Below are positions 34,832-44,752 of a DNA stretch of 64,000 bases, piece after piece. Origin of the DNA: Rhodospirillaceae bacterium (GTDB lineage: Bacteria; Pseudomonadota; Alphaproteobacteria; Rhodospirillales; Rhodospirillaceae); contig JAVJSV010000005.1 in NCBI GenBank assembly GCA_040219235.1, positions 62,001 to 126,000 on the forward strand, given 5' to 3'. A model generated the notes under the pieces. The model saw only the letters and a program-made list of their open reading frames with translations, was not told the DNA's origin and ran no database searches. Made by a program: the position numbers and the translations under genes. Position 1 is the first letter of the stretch; each line of letters begins with the position of its first letter.

Positions 34832-36882
34832 GGTTTTGGGTGTGTTGCTGAAGGTGTGCCTGCGATCCAGGCTTTAAGACTCTTTACCACTTTCTCAATG
34901 ACGCTATGCCACCAATGACTTGTCTGAGATCCGACGTTTTGCTGTCTAAACAACCGAACAGAATCGTACCAAGGACTATTCGTGCGCTCCAAGAACCAGA
35001 ACCATAAGGGGCCTAATCCTTGTCGCGGTAGCATGACCCATGTTGGCACCCCCAACGCCCCGGCAACGTGCGCCGTCGTGTTTGAGATTGTAATCACCAG
35101 ATCCATCGCTGCAACTTGGGCAAAAAACGAGTCCATATCGATCAACTGATCAACCGTATCGTCATTGTAAATTTGAATATTTGTTAAACTTGAAAATTCA
35201 TTGAGTTGATCTGTGACGTTTCCATATTGCAGGCTTACAAAGAAAATTTTATCGGTTTCTAAGATCGGTTTTAGAGCCTCAATGGGTATCGCTTTGAAGT
35301 CTCCAATCTGTGAGTTCAGGCTGTGCCAAGCAACGCCGACAATTTTTTTTCCCTCGGCATGCTTAAGGTATTTTTCCCTCAATACCGCGACCAATTTTCT
35401 GTTTGCTTTGAGGTATCCCTCGGTTCTTTTTGGAAAGTCGTCAAAACTTCTCCGGTAAATTTTTCCAATATGCAGGGCCGGAAATTGGAAATCAGAATTT
35501 AAAACTGCCTCTGAAAGGCGTTTCACGTCTTCACCTGAGATCACGTCAACGCTCGGAAATGAACGTTTGAAAACGGGCACCATCCGGCTTGAGCATTTAA
35601 CAATCACTCGTCCGGCCTGTGGTATCAATTCGCTGATCAAAGCAGACTGAAGGATATGTTCTCCTAGGCCTGCTGTGAAGAAGATAAGAATTGTTTTTTC
35701 AGTAAGGTCTTCTCCCTGCCAAAACTTCAGGTCGTTTTCTCGTTGCTCTATGGAGGTTGTGTCCATCAATTGCGCTGCGAGTTCTGACCACCCTTTTTCA
35801 AACTGACCAAAAAGCAGGTGTATATGCGCAATGGCTATTGCCGATTTTATATAATTTGGGTCAAGTTTTATTGCTTTTTCGTAAAAAGGCAGGGAAAGCG
35901 CATGAAGGCCGAGGTCTTGCAGCATAACGCCAATGTTGTTCAGTGCGGCTGTGGACGTCTTTACGGTCATCGAATATTCTAGAAGCTTCAGGGCGGGCCA
36001 GGGACCGGAGTCCTCGTGAGCTATGGCTGCTAAGCTGTTGAAGGAATCCGGTGATATCCTGTCTTGTTTTGTCGCCTCGAGTAAGTGCGTGGCCGCCGCG
36101 TCGTGATCGCCTGCGGCTTGATATACGAAGCCCAAGACAACCGAATAAGCCGGGTTGTCCGGGTCCAGGTTTTTTGCTTTCTCGCAATGTTCAATTGAGT
36201 CTTTGAACTGTCCATCTCTCGCAAGTGCAATTCCCAGAAAGCTGTGCGCTTGAGGCCAATCTGGTTTGTAATCTAAAGCTTTTTTCGCATAGTTAATTGC
36301 TTGATCAAATTGCCATATATCTGAGTAGGCATTAGCAAGCTGGAAGTTTATAGTTGGGTCTTGCGGTTGCAAATGTAATGCCTTCGAGAGTGCCTCTACG
36401 GCCCCCGCGGGGTTCCCAATGCGCGCGTAGCACAAGCTCATATTAATGTGCGCTTTAATGTCTCCTGGATAATTCCCAATATACTTTGATAGAAACTCTA
36501 TAGCTTTGCGCGGCTGATTGTTTTTTTGAAGCATTAAGGAAATATTGAGAAGAGCATCTTTGTGCTGGGGATCGTGCGCTAGAGCATTACTATATGATAG
36601 GTATGCATCGTGGACTTTTCCTGCGTCGCGTAATGCATTGGCTTTATTGTAATGAACATTTGGTAGTGTCGGCGCGGAGTCTATGGCTTTGTCAAAAAGC
36701 GACAAGGCTTTGTCTATATCGCCCTCATGATGGGCAATTACACCGAGTAGATTCAGAGCATCAGCTTGTGCGGGATCTAGATTAAGCACTTCCAAGTATA
36801 ATTTTTTCGCATCAGCTAACTGCTCTGCTTGATGATGTCGAACGGCAGTCTCGAGAAGTTTTGATATCGATGGTTTCATCAT
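34828..36882 (-). CDS. TPR-glycosyltransferase array member 5
   Basis: 684 residues, the longest member, with about eleven TPRs before the catalytic domain. Landmarks: FFTAGLGEHIL (near 398; the usual W-x-EQG is changed to FFTAG), SLQYGNV (near 556), ISNTTAHVAGALGVPTW (near 602) and SPWYDSVRLFRQ (near 645). The missing Glu-Gln in the first motif could alter activity. Overlaps its neighbours by four bases on both sides, so it is translated as part of a coupled set. Confidence 0.87.
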   Translation of the reverse strand: MMKPSISKLLETAVRHHQAEQLADAKKLYLEVLNLDPAQADALNLLGVIAHHEGDIDKALSLFDKAIDSAPTLPNVHYNKANALRDAGKVHDAYLSYSNALAHDPQHKDALLNISLMLQKNNQPRKAIEFLSKYIGNYPGDIKAHINMSLCYARIGNPAGAVEALSKALHLQPQDPTINFQLANAYSDIWQFDQAINYAKKALDYKPDWPQAHSFLGIALARDGQFKDSIEHCEKAKNLDPDNPAYSVVLGFVYQAAGDHDAAATHLLEATKQDRISPDSFNSLAAIAHEDSGPWPALKLLEYSMTVKTSTAALNNIGVMLQDLGLHALSLPFYEKAIKLDPNYIKSAIAIAHIHLLFGQFEKGWSELAAQLMDTTSIEQRENDLKFWQGEDLTEKTILIFFTAGLGEHILQSALISELIPQAGRVIVKCSSRMVPVFKRSFPSVDVISGEDVKRLSEAVLNSDFQFPALHIGKIYRRSFDDFPKRTEGYLKANRKLVAVLREKYLKHAEGKKIVGVAWHSLNSQIGDFKAIPIEALKPILETDKIFFVSLQYGNVTDQLNEFSSLTNIQIYNDDTVDQLIDMDSFFAQVAAMDLVITISNTTAHVAGALGVPTWVMLPRQGLGPLWFWFLERTNSPWYDSVRLFRQQNVGSQTSHWWHSVIEKVVKSLKAWIAGTPSATHPKP

Positions 36883-38546
36883 AAGGGCTGATCAGTTGCC
36901 GACCGGCTTGATCGCCATTCGTTAAAGGCCGCTGCGACTTCTGGTAACAAGTCCTGCCACCATTCAGTATTGTCGGGCTGTATTGTTTTCTGTCTGAACA
37001 GACGTGCCGAAGAATACCAAGGGCTATTAATTTTATTTAAAAACCAGAACCAGATTAGCCCGCGTGCCTTTGGTAACATAGACCACACGGGTATACCCAT
37101 TGAGCCTGCAATGTGAACATTTGAGTTAGAAGTAGATATTACTAAATCCATAGCTGCAATCTGAGAGAACACAGGATCTAAATCTCCGAAGGGATCAATG
37201 TCTGGGTCTTGGTATATTTCGACACCTAAACTGTTCTTCACCTCGGCCAACTCTTGAGTGCAGTCTCCATATTGGAGGTTCACAAAGAAAATATCATCTG
37301 CTTCGAGTATAGGCTTCCAACTCACCAAGGGTAGCGTTTTAGACTCACCAAACTCCGAATTTTTACTTCTCCAGGAAAGGCCGACGATGCGCTTTCCGTT
37401 AGCCATCTTTTCGTATCTCTGTCGGTAAGTTTGAGTAAGCGCCTTCTCATCTTTTAGGAAAGCCCTCTGATGAGGAATTTCATCTAAAGATAATCGAAAA
37501 CGACTCATCATACTGAGGGCGGGGTATTGGAAATCAAAAGGAGGATGGGACGCCTTTACAGTGCTCGCATGGTCTTTCCAAGCAAGGACCGCGATATCTG
37601 GAAAGCTTCTTTTCATAATCGGCACAAGTCTAGTCGAGCACTCGAATGTGCATGCTGCGCCTGCTTTTATTACATCCGGAATTATGCTGCTGCTCAGAAT
37701 TTCTTCGCCTAGTCCTTGCTCTGTCCAGAGAAGCAGTTTCTTTTTTCTAATGGACTCGTTTGCTAAGTATTTAGGGGGCTCTGCACGTCTGTGAGACTTG
37801 GCGTTATGGAAGTGATCAAATCTTTTGTCAAAATCTCGCCACCCCCTAACCAGGTCGCCAGACAAGAGTAAAAAATTACTGAGTTCATATCTATACTTAT
37901 GATTCTCTGGTTCAACTTCAATGGCTTTATCGATAAGCACCATTGCGATTTCGACGAAGCCGCTGTCAAAAAGTAAGGCAGCTGAATTGCTATATGCAGC
38001 GCCGAGATTGGGGTTGAGCCTTGCGGCCATTTCGAACGCATGCAAGGCCGCAGTATCGTCTTTGAGTTGCCGTTCTACGACCCCTAGGTTGACCCAGATG
38101 TCTGGGTCTTTATCGCTAAGGCTGAGGGCTTTTGTGTAGCGTTCTTGAGCTTCGTCGTATCTTTCTGCGTCTTGCAGGGCCCGGCCTGCGTTGTAGTGTG
38201 CATCGACATCATGGGTGCCAAACCGGAGCGCTTTTTTATAGGCTTTTATTGCGTTGTCATATTTTTTCAGGTTCCTAAGTGCTGCCCCCAAATTAATGAA
38301 CATCGCAGCGGAGGCAGGACCAATTTTAATCGCTTTGCTTATAAAGTCCTCTGCTTTTTCGTATTGCTCCACTTGCAGGGCGATTGTTCCCAGCCTGAAT
38401 ATGGCTTCAGCATGTCTCGGGTTTTGAGTGAGTATTGCTCGGTAAAGATCTTTTGCCTGACTTAGATTTCCAGCAGTATGTTGCTGAATAGCAGCCCTCA
38501 GAAAAGCCTTCTCGTCAATTTTCGGAAAGGGCTGTTTTACCGCCAA
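36879..38546 (-). CDS. TPR-glycosyltransferase array member 4
   Basis: 555 residues: about seven TPRs (13-250) and the shared catalytic domain with WTEQGLGEEIL (near 274), LQYGDC (near 428), STSNSNVHIAGSMGIPVW (near 474; Asn-Val replaces Thr-Ala before the conserved His) and SPWYSSARLFRQ (near 517). Four-base overlap with the following gene. A 71-base gap separates it from the upstream small glycosyltransferase. Confidence 0.87.
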   Translation of the reverse strand: MAVKQPFPKIDEKAFLRAAIQQHTAGNLSQAKDLYRAILTQNPRHAEAIFRLGTIALQVEQYEKAEDFISKAIKIGPASAAMFINLGAALRNLKKYDNAIKAYKKALRFGTHDVDAHYNAGRALQDAERYDEAQERYTKALSLSDKDPDIWVNLGVVERQLKDDTAALHAFEMAARLNPNLGAAYSNSAALLFDSGFVEIAMVLIDKAIEVEPENHKYRYELSNFLLLSGDLVRGWRDFDKRFDHFHNAKSHRRAEPPKYLANESIRKKKLLLWTEQGLGEEILSSSIIPDVIKAGAACTFECSTRLVPIMKRSFPDIAVLAWKDHASTVKASHPPFDFQYPALSMMSRFRLSLDEIPHQRAFLKDEKALTQTYRQRYEKMANGKRIVGLSWRSKNSEFGESKTLPLVSWKPILEADDIFFVNLQYGDCTQELAEVKNSLGVEIYQDPDIDPFGDLDPVFSQIAAMDLVISTSNSNVHIAGSMGIPVWSMLPKARGLIWFWFLNKINSPWYSSARLFRQKTIQPDNTEWWQDLLPEVAAAFNEWRSSRSATDQPL

Positions 38547-38617
38547 TTTTTAGTTCCAAACCATTGTGGTTGCCATGGTATTTGGCCTTGATACTGAACT
38601 GCCAAGGTTTAGCAACA

Positions 38618-39292
38618 CTAGCCAGCGTAAGACATGCGTTCTTTTTCTGCGAACCATAAATCTGAGTATCCACATGTTTTATAGTCCTCAAAATAAGGTC
38701 CGCCCTCAGTAAAATGAAGCAGAGAAACATCTTCAATGGGTAATGCAGGGTCGTAGTCAACCAGATGGTTCCAACGAGGCGAGATTTCTCCGATCAGAGA
38801 ATCGTCTTCTAACCACTTAAATTGATGAAGTTCTAATCCGCTCGCACTGTTCACGTACTCAGGTGTCAGTGCGGTGCATAATTTGTTGTTAAAAAGTATA
38901 ACACTAGACCAATTCTTTTTTTCATATTTGCTTTGCGGTTTATCTAGGAATTTCAATTTTTCGGAGGGTTTATGGTCATGCTTCACGACTTGCACAGCAA
39001 AAGACTCATCTCTTTGCGCCCATAGATTTGCGATATCATCTAGCATCAACATGTCACAGTCACAAAACATCGACCAACCTGCATACTCGGAGAGGTAGGG
39101 CGTTAAAAATCTGGAGAACGAGAAGTCTGTGGATTGTAAGGGATGTGGTTCTCTATGAAATACGTCATGCAGTTGAGATAGCATTAAGGGGCTAATGTTT
39201 ACCGGCACTGATGAACGACTATGAATACTGTGAGAAAGCACATGGAATGCTATTGCTTCTCGAGCATCGTAACCGATAAAAACACGAATCAT
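38618..39292 (-). CDS. GT-A-type glycosyltransferase within the TPR array
   Basis: 224 residues reading from the ATG at 39292 (MIRVFIGYDARE). It looks like a nucleotide-sugar-dependent GT-A enzyme of the GT8-like type: an N-terminal FIGYDAREAIAFHVLSHSI, TDFSFSRFLTPYLSEYAGW, and a metal-binding DCDMLMLDDI (near 80-89). C-terminal HLVDYDP and LLHFTEGGPYF fit the fold. It is the only non-TPR gene inside the array and might add the first or an extending sugar on the same acceptor. Confidence 0.82.
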   Translation of the reverse strand: MIRVFIGYDAREAIAFHVLSHSIHSRSSVPVNISPLMLSQLHDVFHREPHPLQSTDFSFSRFLTPYLSEYAGWSMFCDCDMLMLDDIANLWAQRDESFAVQVVKHDHKPSEKLKFLDKPQSKYEKKNWSSVILFNNKLCTALTPEYVNSASGLELHQFKWLEDDSLIGEISPRWNHLVDYDPALPIEDVSLLHFTEGGPYFEDYKTCGYSDLWFAEKERMSYAG

Positions 39293-39372
39293 ATTGCTGT
39301 TTCCATGCCTCAAAAATAGCCATTAAAGCGACCCTATAACCCTAACCCTCAGGCAATGACAACCCTGTAAGA

Positions 39373-40983
39373 TTATGAGGTATGATTAATCCATTCCAGC
39401 GCCTTCACTATCGCAGTATCCCAGGCGCCTGGAGTTTCCTGCCGGCAGATATACGTAGAACGGTACCATGGGTTATCTGTTCGATCCTGATGCCAGTACC
39501 AATAACAGCCGTAGCCTTTAGGTACCAGAAGGGCTGTGTCAGATCCCAACGCTCCTGCCATGTGTGCAGTTGTGTTGCTTATGGTAACGACCTTATCTAC
39601 AGCCATGATCTGTGATGCAAGAGAGTCCATATCCGTTGCTGTATGAATGTCTTCATCTACATAAATCCCGCTTTCGGTAAGGCTGGATAGAACGTTTAAG
39701 TCATCGTTATGTGGCGCGAACTGAAGGCTGACAAAAAACAACGATGTGTCTTGAAGCAGTGGTGTCCAGGCGTGGAGCAGTGGTGTTTTTAATCTTCTGT
39801 TGGTACCGCCACTGGCCCAAGATAAACCAATCACCATGCGCCCGTTTGCAAGGTCTCGATACTTTTGTTGGAGTGAATTGATTAACGATTTCTCTGCAAT
39901 AAGAAATGGCCTCTGAGAACTTTGAAGTTTGTTTTGTCTTTCTAATATTCGAGCACCGGACCAAGACGGGCAAACGAAGTCTGCCCCCCCTTTCATTAAA
40001 GAGGGGGGGTCTTTACGAGGTATGACGTTTGTTTCTGGAAATGAGCGCTGAATGAGGCTGGTTAATCTTTCGTCACATTCAACAATACATTGTGATGCGT
40101 CACCACCAGACAGAAAATCTCGCCAAACGCCCAACGACAGTATTTCGTCACCAATTCCTTGTTCGAGCCAGACCAGCATTTTCTTTTCTGATAGCGCTTC
40201 CCCTTTCCATCTTTTGATATTGAAGGGGCGAGACGAGACACTTTGGGGTGATGGATAAAGGCGCCACTCGTATTCCTCAAAGCCTTCAGTAAACCTCTCG
40301 GCGCGCAGCAGTACTAAAGCTTTGTGTTGATGTAGTTCGGCGCTTTGTGGATGTTTCTGTATGAGTCGGTCAAGAACTTCAATGCTTTTGTCAGTTTGCC
40401 CAAGGTCTGAGTGTATGGACGCTTGGCGAATGGCTGCCTCTATATTGTTCGGCTCTATTTTGAGGGCTTCTTCTAGCGAGCTCAGCGCTTCGTCCTGTTT
40501 CGCAAGTTCTCGTTGACATGCAGCAAGATTAAGCCAGGCGATTGTGAGGCGCGGGTTCATGTGGACTGCTGACCTAAAGCTTCGCTCGGCCTCAGCAAAC
40601 CGTTCCGCACCTAATTCTGCACGGCCAAGGTTAGACCAAAGGGTACCAGACGAGGGATTGAGTGTTGTGGCTTCAAGGAGAAACGGAATAGCGTCAACAA
40701 AACTCTCTTTGCCAACCAAGAGATGCCCTAGATTTGTGAGGCTAAAGGCTGACTGCGGATTATATTTGAGCGCCCGTTGGAAGGCGAGAATAGCTGAGTC
40801 AATTTTACCGGCATGTTGAAAGCACGCGCCTAAACCTTCCCATGAGTCTGAAGATCTTGGGTTTTTCTCAGTCAGCCTTTTGAATTTTTGGAACGCTGAA
40901 GCAGCATCACCCTGTTGCATAAAAGACCAGGCATCGGTGAGTTCTGAAATTGTGAGTGAGTCTGCTGGTTCGGTCTGACTCAT
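39373..40983 (-). CDS. TPR-glycosyltransferase array member 3
   Basis: 536 residues with about seven TPRs (10-250), then WLEQGIGDEIL (near 276), VSLQFAPHND (near 424, the usual QYGD replaced), ISNTTAHMAGALGSDTA (near 471) and NPWYRSTYICRQ (near 510). Start overlaps the upstream array gene by four bases. The loss of the QYGD motif marks it as a more diverged paralog. Confidence 0.86.
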   Translation of the reverse strand: MSQTEPADSLTISELTDAWSFMQQGDAASAFQKFKRLTEKNPRSSDSWEGLGACFQHAGKIDSAILAFQRALKYNPQSAFSLTNLGHLLVGKESFVDAIPFLLEATTLNPSSGTLWSNLGRAELGAERFAEAERSFRSAVHMNPRLTIAWLNLAACQRELAKQDEALSSLEEALKIEPNNIEAAIRQASIHSDLGQTDKSIEVLDRLIQKHPQSAELHQHKALVLLRAERFTEGFEEYEWRLYPSPQSVSSRPFNIKRWKGEALSEKKMLVWLEQGIGDEILSLGVWRDFLSGGDASQCIVECDERLTSLIQRSFPETNVIPRKDPPSLMKGGADFVCPSWSGARILERQNKLQSSQRPFLIAEKSLINSLQQKYRDLANGRMVIGLSWASGGTNRRLKTPLLHAWTPLLQDTSLFFVSLQFAPHNDDLNVLSSLTESGIYVDEDIHTATDMDSLASQIMAVDKVVTISNTTAHMAGALGSDTALLVPKGYGCYWYWHQDRTDNPWYRSTYICRQETPGAWDTAIVKALEWINHTS

Positions 40984-42602
40984 TCGCTGGCCTTTCTGGG
41001 CATCGCGGTCGGCTGCATCGACGCGTTAGCTAAATCATCGCTCAACGTGGTCGCGTCACATTTTGCAAACTCTGAGTGTGGTTCGTCTTGGTGAGTCTTG
41101 AATTTAGCCAGGTCGAGCGCCATTCTTTGAATTGGTATGTGCCATTGTTTGCGTATTTTCTGGCGGTATAAGGTCGTGTTTTTGTACCATGGACTGTCCA
41201 CGCGATTGACAAACCAGGGCCAGTATAAGCCTTCTCCCAGCGTGTGAGGTAGTAAGACCCATGTTGGCATACCAATAGACCCTGCGGCATGGGCGGTTGT
41301 GTTTGACGTTGTAATAACCAGGTCAAGGCTAGCGATATGCGCTAGGTGGTCATCTAAATCGACTAAAGGATCACCAAGATTTTCTACGTGTAGGTCAACG
41401 CCTGTTTTGTTTTTTAAGTCTGAAATTTCTTCAGTTACGTCACCGTACTGCAAGTTGACAAACTTAATTCCAGGAATTTCAAACACGGGTCGCAAATCCA
41501 TTAAAGAAACGGACTTGTGAGTGTTATTCATGGTGTTAATGCTTTTCCATGCAATGCCAACTCTCAGAACGCGCTTGTCTTTTGTCTCTTCTGTCAGGAC
41601 GCGTTCAGCGTATTTGCGCGCAAGAGTCTTGTCGATCACAATATGGGGTATTGGGGCGGGAAAATCATCCCAAGCCCGCCTTAGCCAGCCACAGGCGTCC
41701 GCCATGGAGCTTTGTAGGTCTGCGGTAGAGGACTCTATGTTGCTGCTTTCTTCCGCAACTACGTTAGCCTTTGGAAATGACCGCTGAAGAATCTGTACCA
41801 GCCTGCGTGGCGTTACAATGATACACTGGGCTGCAGCCGAAATAATCTCAGGTAGCGTCGTGGAAAAGAGAAATGTCTCGCCGGGGCCTTGCTCATTCCA
41901 GATGAGAATTGATTTTTGCGACAGGTCTTCTCCCTGCCAAACCGGTATGGGGTAAACCGACGCTTTGTTCGGATTGTCCGGATGTTGATTTCGCCAACTA
42001 TAGGCGTCCCATGCTTCATCAAAAGCCCCCAAAGCAAAGCAGGCATGTGCGAGGTGTATCCGTAAGGTTGGGTTTTCAGGGAACAGGTCAATTGCGGTTT
42101 TAGCTATGTTTTTACAGTTCAAATAGTCTTCGTTTCGCTTGTAAAACCGGCAGGCGTTATCGTACAGCGGCTCAAATTTTGGATTAAATTTTATACCTTG
42201 GCGCAGGGCTTCAAGGGCGGGCTCAATCTGCTCCATATCAGCGTAGGCGACGGCTAGGTTATTCCAAGCCTTTTCATAGTGAGGATCTAATTCTATGGCT
42301 CTCGTGAATGCTTTGGCAGCTTTTTCATGGCTCCCGTTTTTCTGATGCAGAAGTCCTAGGTTGCCATACGGTTTGGCAAAATCAGGTCTCAGCGCAATCG
42401 ACTTCTGAATAAATGTGATGCCTTTTTTGTGGTTTCCCATTTGACCTTCAACCACACCCAGAAGATGAAGGCACTCTGCGTGTTTTGGGTTGCTGCGCAG
42501 GATCGCGCGATAACCACTTCTTGCCGCTGTTAAGTTACCAGTTTGATGGCACTGAACAGCTTGCTCAAACGTTGGAATATTAGCGGTCGATCTCTTAGCC
42601 AA
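40980..42602 (-). CDS. TPR-glycosyltransferase array member 2
   Basis: About 540 residues from a TTG at 42602 (reading AKRSTANIPTFEQAV after the start). An in-frame ATG at 42788 would overlap the upstream gene by 110 bases and adds a low-complexity extension unlike its relatives, so I prefer the TTG; the true start is uncertain. About six TPRs, then WNEQGPGETFL, LQYGDVTEEI, TTSNTTAHAAGSIGMPTW and SPWYKNTTLYRQ mark the shared catalytic domain. Confidence 0.82.
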   Translation of the reverse strand: MAKRSTANIPTFEQAVQCHQTGNLTAARSGYRAILRSNPKHAECLHLLGVVEGQMGNHKKGITFIQKSIALRPDFAKPYGNLGLLHQKNGSHEKAAKAFTRAIELDPHYEKAWNNLAVAYADMEQIEPALEALRQGIKFNPKFEPLYDNACRFYKRNEDYLNCKNIAKTAIDLFPENPTLRIHLAHACFALGAFDEAWDAYSWRNQHPDNPNKASVYPIPVWQGEDLSQKSILIWNEQGPGETFLFSTTLPEIISAAAQCIIVTPRRLVQILQRSFPKANVVAEESSNIESSTADLQSSMADACGWLRRAWDDFPAPIPHIVIDKTLARKYAERVLTEETKDKRVLRVGIAWKSINTMNNTHKSVSLMDLRPVFEIPGIKFVNLQYGDVTEEISDLKNKTGVDLHVENLGDPLVDLDDHLAHIASLDLVITTSNTTAHAAGSIGMPTWVLLPHTLGEGLYWPWFVNRVDSPWYKNTTLYRQKIRKQWHIPIQRMALDLAKFKTHQDEPHSEFAKCDATTLSDDLANASMQPTAMPRKASE

Positions 42603-42678
42603 TTTATACGCACCAGTAGTATGTTTTCTTGTTTCAGAGGTTGAGACGCAAATCGTAACAGTTAAATTGAGTTGTTTG

Positions 42679-44697
42679 TTACGCTTTACATAAATTTGGA
42701 ATTCGTTGATCCAGATATTTAGAAACGTTGTCGAGGACTTTGTCCCACCCTTCGTCATATTTGTGTCTAAAAATGTGCATGGAGTCATACCATGGGCTTT
42801 TGTCTCCTTCGATAAACCAGTACCAGAGACGACCCGGACCTGTTGGTGTCATATTCAAGACCGGAACACCTAGTGCGCCGGCAATATGCGCAGTCGTATT
42901 TGAGATGGTGACAACCATATCCATAGCTGCAACTTGAGCAGCAAACTGATCCAGGTCACCCATGGGGTTGATTTCTTTATCTTCAAGAACGCTTAAACCT
43001 CGTTTTGATCGAAGGGCTTCTATGTCACCGCCCCTGTCACCATATTGTAAGCTCATAAAGGCTGATTGAGGTTTGTCTAAAATGCTCACCCATTTGTCTA
43101 AGTCCGTAGACTTGAAGTGTGAATGAAACGTCCATCCGCTCCACCATGAAATGCCTATGAGCGGTCGTCCATTCGATAGATTTAAATACTTCTCTCTCAA
43201 CTCTTTTGTAAGATGTGGGTCGGCCTTTAGATAGGGATGGCCAGAAATACCTGAGGGAGATGAGTTGAGCAGAAAAGTCGCATCTAAAGTAGAGCACTGG
43301 AAGTCATACGGCCCTGTTGCATGAACACGAGGTGCTGTCTCCTCGACAGCGCAAACGTTTACATTTGGAAAAGATCTCGCAAACATTGATTCAAGCCGTG
43401 CGTCGCATTCCAAAGTACACCCTCTGGCAAACTCTGAAATTGCAGCCGCACTGCGGGAATGAATAACCTGGTCGCCAATGCCTTGTTCACCCCAGAGCAA
43501 AACTTTTTTTCCAGTTATGTCTTCGCCGGTCCAGTTGGGCCAGGGCCAAACCCGTTCAGGTGTCGGAGACTCTTTTTCAAACCTCAGTCTGTGATCTTGC
43601 CAGGCTTCCCGCAGTTTCCCCTGGTTTAATATGGAGAAACTTCTGTTAAATCGCATGTCAGCGGATTGCGGATTTAACTCAACAGCTTTGTCAAAGTGCG
43701 AGATTGAGCCATCGATATCATCCATAAACAACAGGAGGTTTCCAAGATTGTTGTGCGCATCCGGATAGGTTGGGCTAATTTTTATCGCCTTCTCGTAGAG
43801 CGCGCGAGCCCCAACCAAGTCTCCTCTCTGCTGACGGATCCGGCCAAGATTTGATATCGCCCCGGGCATCTCCGGTGCGATGTCCAAAGCCAGTCTTACA
43901 AGTCTTTCAGCATCTTTCCATTGCCCGACTTTGAATAAGTGGCTCCCAAATTTATTAAGATTACCATGGCTGTTCGGCTTCAATTCGATCAATTTTTCAA
44001 ATGCTTGTTGAGCGAGGTCGTTTTTTTCAAGCATGCTCGCTGACAGGGCGTAAGCTAGCAGAATGGCGGTGTTGTCTGGCCATGACTCCGTCGCTCTCGC
44101 AGCATGCTCAAAGGCTTCCTGGAACTGTTTGGAGTCGATGAGGTGTTTAAGCAAATTCTCGTATAGAGAGGGGGTCTTAAGACCCCCTGACAAGCCTGTA
44201 AGGAGCAAGTTTGCGGCTTCTTCAGCCCTATGTTGTTTGGCAACGCATGAGGATAATAACTGAAGTGCATCTTCATTCAGACCGTTATGTTTAACGACAG
44301 GAGCGAGGGTCGCTTCCCCTAAAGCATACTCATGACCGGCCAGACACGCGCGGCCAAGGTTCAGTTTTGTTTTTTCGTCATCCGGATTTAGCGCAAGAGC
44401 CTTACGAAATGCAGTAATAGCTTCTTCATGCTGGCCAGTTTTTGAAAGTGCAGCGCCGAGGGCGCTTAGGGCTGGGGTATGTTCTTCTGATATAGAAAGA
44501 CATTTTTTTAAGGGTGCTATAGCCTCGTTAGGTTGGTCACGCTGTACTAATACGGCACCCAATAAATAGTGCGGTTCTGCTTCTTCCGGAATCACTTCTG
44601 TCAGAAATTTATATCCATGCTCTGCCGTTTCAAGGTCGCCCGCTTTATGGGCTTGAACAGCATCATCAAAAAATTCTTTAGCGGTCTTGCTTGTCAT
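42679..44697 (-). CDS. TPR-glycosyltransferase array member 1
   Basis: 672 residues with about ten TPRs (5-365) and the array catalytic domain: WGEQGIGDQVI (near 400), SLQYGDRGGDI (near 553), ISNTTAHIAGALGVPVL (near 599) and SPWYDSMHIFRH (near 640). First array gene, 55 bases after gspE on the same strand, so the secretion ATPase and the glycosyltransferase array are likely co-transcribed. Confidence 0.87.
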   Translation of the reverse strand: MTSKTAKEFFDDAVQAHKAGDLETAEHGYKFLTEVIPEEAEPHYLLGAVLVQRDQPNEAIAPLKKCLSISEEHTPALSALGAALSKTGQHEEAITAFRKALALNPDDEKTKLNLGRACLAGHEYALGEATLAPVVKHNGLNEDALQLLSSCVAKQHRAEEAANLLLTGLSGGLKTPSLYENLLKHLIDSKQFQEAFEHAARATESWPDNTAILLAYALSASMLEKNDLAQQAFEKLIELKPNSHGNLNKFGSHLFKVGQWKDAERLVRLALDIAPEMPGAISNLGRIRQQRGDLVGARALYEKAIKISPTYPDAHNNLGNLLLFMDDIDGSISHFDKAVELNPQSADMRFNRSFSILNQGKLREAWQDHRLRFEKESPTPERVWPWPNWTGEDITGKKVLLWGEQGIGDQVIHSRSAAAISEFARGCTLECDARLESMFARSFPNVNVCAVEETAPRVHATGPYDFQCSTLDATFLLNSSPSGISGHPYLKADPHLTKELREKYLNLSNGRPLIGISWWSGWTFHSHFKSTDLDKWVSILDKPQSAFMSLQYGDRGGDIEALRSKRGLSVLEDKEINPMGDLDQFAAQVAAMDMVVTISNTTAHIAGALGVPVLNMTPTGPGRLWYWFIEGDKSPWYDSMHIFRHKYDEGWDKVLDNVSKYLDQRIPNLCKA

Positions 44698-44752
44698 TAA
44701 ATGAAACTTGAATTCAGTAGTAGCGAAGTGCGTAAAAACAATGATCCGGTGC

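Noticed and set aside
39329-39350. Telomere-like ACCCT/CCCTAA run before array member 3
   Set aside because: Only two to three imperfect copies in a short intergenic gap of a bacterial chromosome; no sign of function.
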